64,000 bases of DNA, from the NCBI GenBank assembly GCA_008802785.1, contig VUYT01000026.1, forward strand, positions 124,001 through 188,000, written 5' to 3'. The position numbers and the translations under genes are program-made. Source of the stretch: Symmetrospora coprosmae (taxonomy: Eukaryota > Basidiomycota > Cystobasidiomycetes > Symmetrosporaceae). Shown here piece by piece: positions 1-10,782 of the stretch (position 1 is the stretch's first letter; each line of letters opens with the position of its first letter). Below the pieces are notes generated by a model. The model was not told where the DNA came from and made no database searches. It was given only the letters and a program-made list of their open reading frames with translations.

Positions 1-2042
1 GTTGGGACAGGCGGTGGTAGCCACATAGAAAAGATATGCTGCATTGATGGTCTGCTGTGGCTTGGCTCGCAAAGCGGTCGAGGGGAGGGTATAGAAGGAG
101 AAAAAGTCCGTGATGCGATGTGTATCGGGGTCCTGCGGATAGCGAGAGGGCGCAAGCTGAGTAGCGCTCAGGATCTAGCAAGCATGGGACAGCCACACAC
201 CTCGACGACGTAGGACCATGTGACCTGTCCCTTCCTCCAACCAGTGACTGGATCGACTTCGCCAGTTCCCTTTCTGCTGAAAAAATTGTGCTGGATCTGC
301 TCATCGTTCATCACCGGCGACATATCGAACCTCGCAAGGTAGGCGCGCAGCAGCTCGCCGACCTCTTTTGCGTCCCTCTCCTCAATCTCTCGAAGACCAG
401 GGATCGCCGGCACATCGTCGACCTTGTTCTTCATTACCAGACGGGCGAGCGTAGTCGAGCGAGGTACGCCAGAGAAGCCGGTCTCAACGAGCTTCTTGGT
501 GTTGAGTGCTCGATGGTAGTATTGAGACGCCGACACTGGCGTGGGCAGGTACTGGCCGACCGTATAGACAGCCTGGAACACGCCAACGAGGTTGCATCGC
601 CGTGTGACCTCTTTGATCAGGACCGGTGCCAACCGCTTGCTCCGTAGCTTCTTGTGCACGCAGAGGTAATTGATCTCGGAGCACTTCTTGGTTGCCTGTC
701 GGATGCGCAGGTCCATGGGGATGCCAGAGATGAAGGCGACTAGGCGGCGGCTCGCCGTGACCCGCACGCCAATGTGCCAGTCTCTGATGAAGCCAGGCGG
801 CATGAGAGCCCAGCGGATAAACTCGGCAGAGTAGTCAAAGCGGAACGAAGCGTCCGAATCTTCGACGTAGTTGTCCGTAAGAAGCTGATACACCTCTTTC
901 AGCTGGACCGGGTCCGTCAAGTCCATGGTGCACCACTCAAAGTCCTTTGGCAGAGGATACGCCTCCTGCCGGACTTCTGCAGATGGTCGGTCTGCCTCGA
1001 TGGGTCCATCTGGAGTGATGGTCGAGACTGGTGCGGAGGTTGAAGGGAGATGCGTGTCAGTCGCGCGCTCTGACCTAGCCTGCGTAGAGAGCACGACGTA
1101 CGGGAACCGAGACGCGGGACAGGTTGCGTCGACCAGAACTGTTAGAAGAGGATCAGTACCTTGCAGTCAGCTCGTTGTCTCTGCCTAGCTCCTGCTCCAA
1201 CTGCAGTCCGACACCCACCTTGAAGTCGGCCATGTCCCTATCACGTGCAGCTCCGCGCGCATCAGCTCAATGTCGTAGAGACTGGTCGCAACGACCAGGC
1301 GAGTGCTTGGAATACGCACTTCTTGTTCTTGCCTGCGACGCTGATGCCGCTCGACCGGCCCTCGGCCACATCGCGGAGGTTCAGAGCTGCGCGACGGCCA
1401 AAGGTGGGAGCGCGAGCGACCCAGATGGCAATGGCACCGGGGTGCAGATACAGGACATTGGAATCAGCATGCCGCTATCGCTAGCGTTGACCTTCGTCAT
1501 CGAGCCAGAGGTAGCACGGCCTCACCCTGCACCATCTCCATCACAGACTGCCTGTCGAGCTTGGCGGCCTCCTCCGCCGGGAGGTTCGCGCGGGCCTGCT
1601 GCATGATGCGCTCAAACACGGCGTCCGAGATCTCTGGGACCTGCTTGTCCTTGCTGCTTGCGACAGACGTGCTCTCATCGGACGCAGTGACCGTGGCGCT
1701 CTTGCTGGCACTGCCGCTGCTTCCACCACCAGGCAGCACGCTCTTGAGCTTGTCGAGCGCTTTGCCCTTTCCTTTGCTCTTTTTCTTCTTCTTTTTGGCA
1801 GCAGTCGAGGTCGAGGCAGGTGCTGATGCTGCTGCTGATGCTGAGGCCTCGGGTGCATCAAGGTCGATGTCTGCTACCGGCGGTCCTGCGTCCTCCTCGT
1901 CCTCGTCGCTGTCCACCCCGTCCTCGCCTGCGTTGCCGCCTTTGGCGTCACGTCGGACAGCGTCGGCTTGGACAGCCTGAGCCGTAGCATCCATAGCCGC
2001 CTTGCTCGCGTCAGTAGCTGGAACGGACTGAGTCGTCGACAT
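1..2042 (-). CDS. NMT1: Glycylpeptide N-tetradecanoyltransferase (N-myristoyltransferase), 3' end cut by the window
   Basis: Transfers myristate from myristoyl-CoA to N-terminal glycine of cytosolic proteins. The N-terminus is acidic and lysine-rich ([14 protein letters not shown]). NMT motifs follow: GKNKKDMADFKFWSTQPVP, YPLPKDFEW, LTDNYVEDSD, FRFDYSAEFIRWAL, INYLCVHKKLRSKRLAPVLI and DFFSFYTLPS. I place exons at 1526-2042, 1320-1332, 1219-1237, 1108-1138, 201-1027 and 1-132. Every junction is GT-AG and the reading phase is kept throughout. Three consecutive exons are only 13, 19 and 31 nt long, and they rebuild the conserved GKNKKD...FWSTQPVP block. An in-frame upstream Met exists (2171), but MSTTQS at 2042 fits the usual NMT start better. 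The last C-terminal part lies beyond position 1. Identity is certain; the micro-exon borders are deduced by eye. Confidence 0.95.
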
Positions 2043-2473
2043 GCTGCTGATGTGAGAGTTGATATGCCGGTGGGTGCAGTCAAGGGCAAGAGAGGGCCAT
2101 TCAGGCACAGGGCGCGTATCACCGGACTGCTCGGGGAGGCAGACAGAGGAGGCTGCGGGCAGACATCCCAAGGCAAGCGGGCGCCTGAGTTCTCAATGGC
2201 ATTAGAACGCAACCTGTGCGCGCGCTCGCCGAAACGTTGTCTTCGAAAAATTGCATTGCATCACTGACTGGATCCGCCTTGCGGTAGACGAGACAGGGCA
2301 AGCACAGCGGGCGAAACGGGGACGTCGCAGCCAAAACAGCGCGCGTGCAGAAGAGCATAAAGCAGACTGGTCGTATAGCAGCGAGGACGGTGGACGGAGA
2401 AGCTCAGCTCCCGCGCGCCTGCTCATCCTCCTGAGGTATCTTGAAATGAGAGGGCACGGCTGAGGCCGCGCAT
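2043..2473. other. Intergenic, NMT promoter side
   Basis: This stretch lies between the NMT start and the stop of the upstream gene on the same strand. It should hold the NMT 5' region and the 3' region of the DPBB gene. Open frames here are short and out of phase with both neighbours. I see no clear TATA box. Confidence 0.5.
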
Positions 2474-4113
2474 CTAGTTCCAGTGCCACGAAATGGGGAC
2501 TGGCAGGCAAAGGGCAATGTGACGTCAGTTTCTCATTTTCTGAAAGACTCGCGGTTGAAGGCGTGACTCACGCAGTCCCTGGTCGAGGTTGCCGAGAGCC
2601 TGGAAGAGGCCGGTCGAAAGGTCGAGGCTGTAGTACCTGCGAGGGACAAACGGATGGGTTGTCAGCTTGAGAAGGATCGTCACACACCGCAAGAAAGAGA
2701 CAAAATTACGAGCTGCAGCCCGGGCATGCGTCCGCAGCAATTGCTTGAGCGGTGGCACCCGTAGCAGTGTTGGTGATGGTCAGGGCTGTTGTTTCAGGAA
2801 GGTTGCGCGTCAGCGCATGTCCAGCTTGCAGATGACGGCCGATGTCAGACTACACCCACATCGTCCGCAGTACTGCGACCTCTGACCAGTCCAGCCGTAG
2901 AGATCAGTCTTGAGTGCGACAATGTAGTCAGAGTCGGAGTGGTATTGACCGCAGCTGAGAGTCGACGCAAATTCGCACGATCAGCAACGCCGACGTGATG
3001 GCGACCAGTCAAAACAATGCAGCCGTTGAAGCGGGAGATCACTTACGCTCCTGCGTTACCGTTCTGCGTGTACCAAGAGGCCGTTCCGGTGAAGGTCTCG
3101 ACGCCCGTATTGGTGTTTGCGCTCGAGGTCGGGGCCGGGGCGACATAGGCGGCAGAGGAGCTGCTCGGGGCAACCCACTCGGACGATGACCAAGAGGTGG
3201 TAGCAGCCTGGTTGACATGGACCTCAGGTGCGACCCACTGCGAGGAAGAGGAGGAAGGTGCGGGAGCCTGCCATTCGGAGGAAGACGACGAGGAGGGCTC
3301 GACCCAGCTGCTGCTTGATGGCGACGCCTCAGGGGTCCAAGAGCTGGATGAGCTCGACGGAGCAACCCAGCTGGAGCTGGAGCTGGAGGGCTCGGACCAG
3401 GAGGACGATGATGACGGTGTGAAGGAGGGTGCCCCAGGGCTCGAAGAAGGCGTGAAAGCGAGGCTGTTGGCAGTCGAGGCGCTTGCGCTGTCGCTGCCAG
3501 CGTTGTCACTGCCCTTGCCGTTGCTCTCGACCTGCGCGGTGCCCTTCTCGCCGTCATTGTCGTAGTGCATCTTGTCCTTGTAGTCAACGAGGGAGCCTAG
3601 CTTGGCGACCACCTTGTCTTTGCCGTAGACTGGATCGAAGACAAGGTAGGAGTCGAGCCTGCATGCAGTCGGGTAGTCCTTATCCTCCTGCTTGTTCGCG
3701 CCTCGCGGTCGGCAGCACTCCTGGAAGAAGGCAACATCGTGCTCGACGTCCGGGCAGCCAATCGCCATGTAACGGAAGTGGTACTTGCTGCAGTTGCCAG
3801 TGACGTCAGCAAGCTTGCACTGCTTCTAGCTCCCGCATTGGTACTCACTCGTAAGGCTCGAGGTTGTGGCCGTACTTCTTCGGGGTGTCCTTGTTCTGGA
3901 TGACCAGAAGACCGTCGTTGGCGTCGTGGATGGCACGTCGGAACATGGAGATGGAGTGACTGTGTAACAACGTAGCAACGCTGGATGAGCCCGGCGTCCC
4001 CGTCAAGAGGCTCGGGTCTGTTCAGAGATCGGTACGCACGGGATGGGGCGGGCAACAGAGACCGAAGAGAAGGCCAGCGAGGCTAGGGCCGTAATTGCGG
4101 TGAACGAGGGCAT
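2474..4113 (-). CDS. Secreted serine-rich protein with C-terminal DPBB (barwin/expansin-like, RlpA-type) domain
   Basis: The protein starts with a signal peptide (MPSFTAITALASLAFSSVSVA, 4051-4113) in an exon ending at 4040. An N-terminal region with several cysteines follows (IGCPDVEHDVAFFQECC). Next is a long low-complexity stretch, about 3100-3470, of repeated Ser runs broken by Trp-x-x-Pro/Ala. The C-terminus is a double-psi beta-barrel: TGTASWYTQNGNAGACGQYH, DYIVALKTDLYG, TNTATGATAQAIAADACPGC, LDLSTGLFQALGNLDQG, ending LPISWHWN. The domain is split by several short introns (donor GTAAGT next to 3043). Family members are secreted and include papain inhibitors and wall-loosening or wall-associated proteins. 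No catalytic activity can be assigned. Export to the wall or the outside is the expected location. Confidence 0.85.
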
Positions 4114-4614
4114 GATGTTGTTGATGTTGAGGTGGTAGGTAGGGGAAGATAGCCGCGTTTGGCGATGAGTGTCGAGTTGGACTAGAGAGCGTGTGATGCG
4201 TGTAGCGTATGTCGGTCGGTGCAACAATCGAGGTGGGAAAGGAAGCACGAGCACAAGTCAATTGCACTCGTAGAGCTTGATGGTGGTGATGTTGATGGTG
4301 AGTTGATGTCGGGATGGTGAGAGCAGGAAGAGCCTTCTCGAGACAAAGCTCGAAAGGGAGAATTGCCGCGAGACACAACAAGCGGTCGGTGTTTGCCGAG
4401 AGCGCAGCAAAGGCGCCCCTCTTTATAGCCCTGCCCCTGCACCGCTCGTGGCATGCCACCCTTGCAGAAAGACGCGTCGTGCTGCATGCCTCGGAATCAG
4501 GGCACGTGACAGCTGGCGACCTTGCACTTTCTGACGGCACCTCTCCCATGTCACGGTTTGCATGCAGTATGCAGCAGATTGAGGCGGGCACGTTGATGGC
4601 TTGTCGGCGAGGTA
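4114..4614 (-). promoter_or_regulatory. Promoter region of the DPBB gene with TATA box
   Basis: A TATAAA hexamer reads on the minus strand at 4427-4422, flanked by GC-rich sequence. It lies about 310 bp upstream of the ATG at 4113, which implies a long leader or a leader intron. The rest of the stretch holds no supported gene. Confidence 0.45.
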
Positions 4615-5451
4615 TCATGGAAGTCCTCCTCCTATTCCAACGGGTGAAGCTGGCGACGCCTTGGATGGATCGCGACCAGGCACCTCCGGCAAGTCGCTGT
4701 CCTCTTCAGCTTCCTGCTTGTCGAGCTTGGCTATTCGCCCTCTCAGGTTGGAGATACGGAGCGTCCTCGCCGTCTGTAGCCGTTTAGCCCGTGCCAGGTC
4801 CAGCGTGTCGTAATCCGGGATGGTCTGCGCTGGCGGGTCCAGCTTTCCTTCTTTCCGGTGCAGCTCTACCAGGAGGTTCTGAATCTCCGCGTCATTAGCC
4901 TCCAGTGTTTCCCTGATCTCGACGACTTCTTCATCGTCTCGTAGCCGGTAGAGCGCCTGTGTTGCGGCCTGCTCGATGTCGGTGAAGCGCTTCGGACCGA
5001 GCATGGTCCCGCCGAACCAGCGAGCCACGCAGCATGTCACATCGACAGCGTTGGCCTTTGCCAGTGCTTCAACGATGGTCCTGCCGCCCTTTGTCTCTCC
5101 ATCGTCAATCGCGGCCGTCTTCACCTCAAACTCTTCGGACTTGTAAGCCTTGGCAGCCAGCCATCGCGTCCCTTGCATGATGTGCGACGGCTCGTCGTCG
5201 CGGTAGTCGGCCACGCCTTGTTCCACGACATATTCACGCAGCTGCTTCGCCTGCACAGTGTTCTCGCAGTTGCCGGCATATGCCACAAAGACGGAATCGC
5301 GGTCGATGAGCGGGTCCGAAATGCCAAAGGGAGAGGGTCGTTTCGGTGCGGGTACGTGAAAGTATCCGTCTAGCTTGGACCGTTTCGAGGAATCTGCCGC
5401 TGTGGCATCCGAGGACGCGCTCGCGGTGCGCTTGAGGCCGGATGACGACAT
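4615..5451 (-). CDS. IMPACT/YIH1-type UPF0029 domain protein
   Basis: Single exon, 278 aa. Residues about 50-165 match the Impact N-terminal (UPF0029) fold: SVFVAYAGNCENTVQAKQL near the start, then DDGETKGGRTIVEAL, and the signature VARWFGGTMLGPKRFTDIEQ. The first 45 residues are Ser/Lys-rich, with a possible nuclear signal (KRSKLD). The C-terminal third is charged and helical (LRGRIAKLDKQEAEE). IMPACT and Yih1 bind Gcn1 and restrain Gcn2. Those proteins carry an N-terminal RWD domain that is missing here, so this looks like the stand-alone, YigZ-like version and its role is uncertain. The start is the first Met of a continuous frame. Confidence 0.8.
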   Translation of the reverse strand: MSSSGLKRTASASSDATAADSSKRSKLDGYFHVPAPKRPSPFGISDPLIDRDSVFVAYAGNCENTVQAKQLREYVVEQGVADYRDDEPSHIMQGTRWLAAKAYKSEEFEVKTAAIDDGETKGGRTIVEALAKANAVDVTCCVARWFGGTMLGPKRFTDIEQAATQALYRLRDDEEVVEIRETLEANDAEIQNLLVELHRKEGKLDPPAQTIPDYDTLDLARAKRLQTARTLRISNLRGRIAKLDKQEAEEDSDLPEVPGRDPSKASPASPVGIGGGLP

Positions 5452-6043
5452 GTCCAGTCTTCGAGGTTCGTTTGCTCGGGCACGCGCTTCGCGACTCTGC
5501 TCTTGACCGAGGCGTCAGAACGAATTCGCTCGATGACAGAGTCTTCACACTTGCAGGAGCTCACCTACGGTTGCTCGAAGCCAAAGAGCAGTCTGGCCTT
5601 GAGATTCCGGCCTTTCTGACGGAACTCTCGCCCTGCAGTTCTGGCACGGGATGGCTGAAGCCTAAGATCCTCGCAGGGTCGCGGCACTGAAGGCGCTCCT
5701 GGATATTGGCACTTTATGCGGTCGCGAGGTGAATGCGCTCGAATTTCGAAAGCTATTAGGTCAAACGTCGTCCAGGAGTGAGCGGTGAGGGCGGCCTCCA
5801 AGCGGACCAAACGACGCAAGCTGACCACAAGCGGCATCAAGCGTTCAGCAATTTGAGAACAGACAATGAGTGGATGAGGTCGGCGTCGGGTCGTGCCCGC
5901 CAAATCCATCCGCCATCATCCGCGTCTCCAGGGCGACCCGGTCTGTCGGTTGCGTCAAGCGCGGAGGTCTCGAGTCGCCTTCGAATCTCGGCGTTCGTCG
6001 CACGGCTTCACTCCTCAGTTCCCTACGCTCAGGCGACGTGCTT
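5452..6043. other. Non-coding stretch upstream of the IMPACT gene
   Basis: No open frame here shows a recognisable domain or good splice structure. It presumably contains the IMPACT promoter. Nothing else is supported. Confidence 0.4.
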
Positions 6044-6557
6044 TATGACTCTTAACAAACCTAACGACCTAGAAGCTGGCAGTACGCATGGACACAGCGA
6101 TGCCGGCAAGAGGGGAACGCCAGATATCCGCGTTGACCCGGGGACGCCTCTAGACCGCTCGACCGAAGCTCTTGAAAGTCCCGCAAGCGGTCAGTCGCAT
6201 CGCTGCATGAGCGGTCTTGTACCTCCTAGCGAAAACGGGGCCAGGCGACTGCGCCAGCCCGCGAGCGCAGCAGTCGCCGATAGCGAAACCAGCTCCGAGA
6301 AGCCTGCAACGTCTCGACATGTCCCAGACGGCGAGAACGCAGTCAGCCTCCGGCGCAAGCCTTCCATAGCCTTCACTGCAACTTCGGGGGTAGCGCCACA
6401 GACGTTCCGAGATCTGGCAGTGCTGTATCAGGTGGTCGCCGAGGTAGGCCGGTGGCCGCTTATTGCGTCGCAGGCACGCTCGCTGACATCGGAAGGCCGA
6501 CATAGCGTCGCACAAGCTTTGACAACCTTCTTTGGAAATGTCCATCGCTGGCTCTGA
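6044..6557 (+). CDS. Possible hypothetical protein
   Basis: An open frame begins at ATG 6044 (MTLNKPNDLEAGS) and encodes about 170 aa ending FFGNVHRWL. The first two thirds are polar (DSETSSEKPATSRHV). A more hydrophobic end follows (RDLAVLYQVVAEVGRWPLIA). The frame is open upstream to 5778 as well. I recognise no domain, and opposite-strand frames are also open here. It could be a first exon of a spliced gene or a chance frame in GC-rich DNA. Confidence 0.3.
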
Positions 6558-7900
6558 CGTAAGGACCGCCTGTTGAAGGCCTATACGCCTCCAGGGTCAT
6601 TGCTAATAGCAAGTCTCGCTTGACCGCAGCGCCCAGTCGTTCCTGTTCTCGGTAAGCCCTGGATAAACAACATATGGCCGGAGCTCTGCGGCTGATATGC
6701 TTTCCTGCTCGTCTCCGCAGATCGCACTCGGTACGGCTGTCAATACACGATGTCTGGATTGTCGTTGTGCTAATATCCTCCCTTTCTGGCAACCAGATTC
6801 CGAAACAACTCGGTCAGGCAAAGCGCAAGTTGTAGGCTGCTGCTGCACAGCTAACATCCTGTCCATACGCTCAGGCTATCCCGGATCATCAGTATGGTTT
6901 TATCGCTCTCCATCACTCTTCTGTCCCTGCACCTCTTCACCAGGCAACGTGAGTCAGCGTCTGTCGGACCCGGTGACCGAGCATGGCTGACGAACCGGAT
7001 ACGTCTGGAGTCTGCGCCGAGGCGGCTGATCGTAAGCTCCCTTATGGTCTCAGGCCTCTCGTGTGCGTGCTGACTGGGATGCGTCCCTGCCTCTCGTCAG
7101 ATGAATGGCTGTGAGTCGATTTCGCGTGCTCCAGTGATGTGATGTTGAACAAGCGAAGCCGACTTTTGCGACACGCAGCATCGACTTCGAGAAGCGTCAC
7201 GGCGTCGAGTACGAAGACACGGCATTCGGAGACAATTGGCGGCGCCGCCGGTTCCGCAAGCATCCAGCTGCCGGACCGCTTGGCTGGCTGGCCATGCATC
7301 GGTGTGCAAAGGTCGCGTCATCCGCTCTTTACGTAACAGCGATCTGACAAGATGAGCGTGTTACTGCAGGGCTTTCCCGCTGTGGGCAACGGGTCTCATG
7401 ATCTTCGCCGTGGCAGCCGTGCTTGTACTTCTCGTCAGCATCTTCAAGCTCGAGCTGCTGCAGAGTGCTGAAGGAAAGAGGGCAGGCGGGAGCTAGGTTC
7501 TCTTTCAGCAGACACGACGTGGCACGCGTGACATGCACAAAATTGACGCCGAGGTATCCTTCAGCGAGTTCTGCGAGAGGGATTGCCCTTGACTGCTCAG
7601 CTAGTCCCATAAGGCGAGGTGCGCGTGTCTGTGATATGACTGACTGCCCAGGCCCGTACCCGTACACATGCCAGATTCCCACGAACCCTTGAAGGCCGGC
7701 TGCTAGCCAGATCACCGACTGCTCCAAGCAATGAAAGGGACTGGTGCCGTAAATCCCCATTTGACCCGCCCGCTGGCTCTCGGTACACAGATGATCTGGC
7801 CCATCGTGCGGTCCACTCGTTTTGACATCTGCCAATCAAGATACTGATCATACTTTCAAATCGACTTCAAGCTTCGACCAAACCAAGCATGCCACAGATA
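6558..7900. other. Gene-poor stretch
   Basis: Only short frames lie here. The longest is a minus-strand frame of 168 codons at 7329-7835 with no recognisable domain, which I do not accept as a gene without transcript support. The right end should hold the promoter of the secreted gene starting at 7901. Confidence 0.4.
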
Positions 7901-9113
7901 ATGCGAGCTACTCTCAGCTGGCTGACTATTGCAGCGAGTGCAGCTCTGGTCGTCACAGCAAATCACACTATGCCGCTTGGCAAGCGCGACACCGCCTACC
8001 TCGATAGCACCGAGCCACTCCCGCATGATAAACGGTCTGCTGGGTCTGGTTGCAGCGCCTATCCTCTCGATCTCAGCGCCGCCATACCATACGTCAGATT
8101 CGTCGCGGCAAGTTCCGATGCAGAGGCCGAAGGTGACTTCAGGGGGATGCAATGGACGATTGGCATCGCGGGCTGGTAAGTTGCGGTGAGACCGCTGACT
8201 GGTCACCTTCCAAGGGACCGCACTGAGCCTCGAGCCGATGCTATACTAATCTGATGCTATTTGCACACTCCCTGACGCTACACGGACTCAGTCCGTCTGT
8301 CGAGCTCCATAGCGCGATGGCGCGTGCTAGCAAAGCCCGTGGGTCGGCTCAATCTCCTGGCTGTACCTGAAAGCTGATTTGAGGGCCCGTCATGCGCTTA
8401 TGCCGCAGAGACAACCAACACTGCTATCCTGCGGCAGTGTCAGACCTTCCTCCTGAGGGAACTTCCAGGAAGAGGGGAGCAGCAGACGTTCGCGATACAA
8501 GTTGCGCATCCGACCACCTTCTTCGGTTGGAGCAACGAGAAAAGGGCTGAAAACGCGGAGTACGTAAGCTTGCCAATTCCCAGCAGCTATGGCGGCTTGG
8601 CTGAGTGAATAGTTCGATCTGCTTGCCGTGTTACTTTCAGCGGGGTATCCTTCAGGTTTCTCGGTACGTTGATTCCATGACTGACCTGGACGGCTGGCTG
8701 TAGTGTAGGCTTGCAGACTTATGACAAAATCCCGTCTTCGAAGATCCTCTCTGGACGCCCATTCAGCGCTTCAAGCTCGATTGCACAAAGACGTATCAGA
8801 AGGGACAGTCTGGCATCCTGGGTCAAGATTGCCTCATAAAAGGAAAAAAAGATCATGAAGAGGAGGTGTGCTTTACTCTCGAGCCCGTTGCGGACGTCTC
8901 CAGCGAGCAGCAGGCTTTGCAATGGAAACCGTGTGGGGAAGTCGACCCGAAGTTGGGGCGCTGGAACATCCGTGAGTAACACGCAGGGAGATCGAAGGCA
9001 GGCTTTGGACGACGCTGTCGTTTCTGATGTAGACGCCCTTCCGTCCGCCATCCGCAGACGATGCTTCGGCAGACTTCAGTGAGATGCCTACCTACACTTA
9101 CGCCACGCCGTAG
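7901..9113 (+). CDS. Secreted seven-cysteine protein, tandem copy 1 (unrecognised family)
   Basis: I place six exons: 7901-8175, 8292-8338, 8409-8559, 8656-8663, 8744-8971 and 9058-9113. All junctions are GT-AG, and the summed length of 765 nt gives 254 aa with no internal stop. A signal peptide (MRATLSWLTIAASAALVVTA) is followed by two dibasic sites (GKR, DKR) that a Kex2-type protease could cut. Conserved blocks are DTAYLDS, DLSAA.PYVRF, FLLRELPG, QQTFAIQV, DPLWTP.QRFK, DCLI.G, PCGE.D and MPTYTYA. Seven cysteines are shared with copy 2. Exon 4 is only 8 nt. An in-frame Met at 7889 is an alternative start; 7901 matches the start of copy 2. No known family is recognised. Secretion, small size and tandem duplication suggest an effector-like or surface protein, which is inference. 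Confidence 0.75.
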
Positions 9114-9615
9114 CCCTTCAACCGTCATCAGGTTAATGCCGGTAGCAATCGTCTTAGATGCGCCAGTGCTGGTCACTCGCGATGCCTCAGCTGCTTAGGA
9201 CGTAGAGGCAAGCAACGATAGCCAGTCTCTCCGGAGAAGGTTCAGACCATTCCCGGGTGCAGCTCACGCGTGCGCAGCGCCCCTGAGATTGACCGAATGC
9301 ACGCTGCGACGGATCTCCTACGCGATCATGTGCGCTGCTTTGCGGTCGGTGGCCAATCCTGCTTGCTGATCCTGCTGTCGCACCGGAACTTTCCCACGAC
9401 CTTCTGACGCTCGGCCGCTACTCACACGGCGGCCACTTGAACCGCTGAAAGGTACGGTGCCTTTGACACCCCTGATCTACCTAACCAGCCCCGGGGCAGC
9501 GCGAGCTCAAAGTCTTGTGTGGGTGCAGATCTACGCCTGGCCGAGTCATACCTCAGATCCATACCACCAGTCTATCTCCGGTCGAACCTTAGCTATTGTA
9601 GTTGCCCCACACACA
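9114..9615. other. Spacer between the tandem paralogues
   Basis: About 500 bp with no supported gene. It contains the 3' end of copy 1 and the presumed promoter of copy 2. I see no terminal repeats or target duplications that would mark a mobile element. Confidence 0.4.
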
Positions 9616-10782
9616 ATGCGTCCTACCTTCGGCTGGCTAACGACAGTGTCGGCTGCAATTCTGGTCGTCACAGCCAACAGCACACTCCCGCTCGCCCAGC
9701 GCGACACTGCCTATCTCGATTCATCCCCGCCGCTCCCGCATGCCAGGATGTGGCGGGCCTGGATGTAGCACGTATCCCTGGGATCTCAGCGCCGCTGTCC
9801 CCTACGTCAGGTTTGTCCTGGCGAGCTCAGCTGGAGACGCCGAGGGTGAGTTCCAAGGCTCGGAATGGACGATGTCCATCACCAACTGGTAGGCGGTACA
9901 GTTGCTGAGCCTTGACTAGGCTGTCAAGCAATTGGCTGTCTGACGCGATGCCTGATGATCGCTACCTGCGCGCGTGCCCTTCCAGTGAAGACAAGCTAGA
10001 GGATCAGAACGTATACGCTTACAAGGCCCGTGAGCGGACCCTTTCTCAGTGCATCTTCGGCAGCACACTCATGATACACTTTCTGCGTATGCAAACCGCA
10101 GGGCCGATGAACGACTACGACGACACTGTGTGGAAATGTCAATCATTCTTGCTGAGGGAACTTCCGGGAACCGCAAAGCAGCAGACATTTGCCATCCAGG
10201 TTCCGCTCCCGACAACCTTTCACGGCTGGACCAATGAGGGCAGGTGCATACTTATGGTGCTCCCACCGCAGCTAGTCTGGCATGTGCTGACTGGGTAGTC
10301 AGTCGTTATCTTTACCGCGCCAATGCTCAGTAACCTGCACTTCAGGCATCTTGGTGAGTATGTCGGCTGACCTGCATGACTAGCTTCGTGGATCCGGGAC
10401 TCATCATCAAAATGCCACCGTTCACAGATCCTCTCTGGACGCCATCTCAGCGCTTCAAGTTCGAATGCAGGAAGACGCGTCAGAAGGGGCAGTCTGACTG
10501 GACGTTCGGCAGAGACTGCCTGATCAGAGGCACGAAAGACGGCCAGGACGAAATGTGCTTGGGTGTGCCGCCCATCGAGGACGTCACCGAGCAAGCAATA
10601 GAGGTGGTATGGGGGCCATGTGGGGAGATCGACGATAAGTACGGGCTATGGAATATAGGTGAGTTGAGGGCCAGAACTGTCGATGCCACCTGGACAATGC
10701 TGATGGTCATGGCTGCCCTGTGAACTAAGACGATGCGTCAGAAGACTTTCCGGATATGCCCACATACACGTATGCCATGTAG
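9616..10782 (+). pseudogene. Secreted seven-cysteine protein, tandem copy 2, probably frameshifted in exon 1
   Basis: The exon layout is the same as in copy 1: 9616-9888, 9986-10029, 10102-10243, 10346-10353, 10428-10658 and 10730-10782. The introns sit at equivalent positions and the 8-nt micro-exon is kept. The start MRPTFGWLTTVSAAILVVTA is a signal peptide, then DTAYLDS. All seven cysteines of copy 1 have a counterpart, as do FLLRELPG, QQTFAIQV, DPLWTPSQRFK, DCLIRG, PCGEIDDK and MPTYTYAM. Exon 1 is 2 nt shorter than in copy 1, and this puts its first part out of frame with the rest. The copy is therefore either recently inactivated or affected by a sequencing error. Exons 2-6 remain open, which argues that any decay is young. 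Confidence 0.65.

Noticed and set aside
5971-6010. TTCGAATC string resembling a tRNA T-loop
   Set aside because: No acceptor stem, D-arm or anticodon arm can be folded around it.
7329-7835. Minus-strand open frame of 168 codons
   Set aside because: No domain, signal peptide or splice support, and long chance frames are common in this GC-rich DNA.
8339-8408. In-frame stops in the middle of copy 1, which at first suggested a pseudogene
   Set aside because: They fall in an intron (GTGGGT...GCCGCAG) that has a counterpart at the same place in copy 2 (10030-10101).
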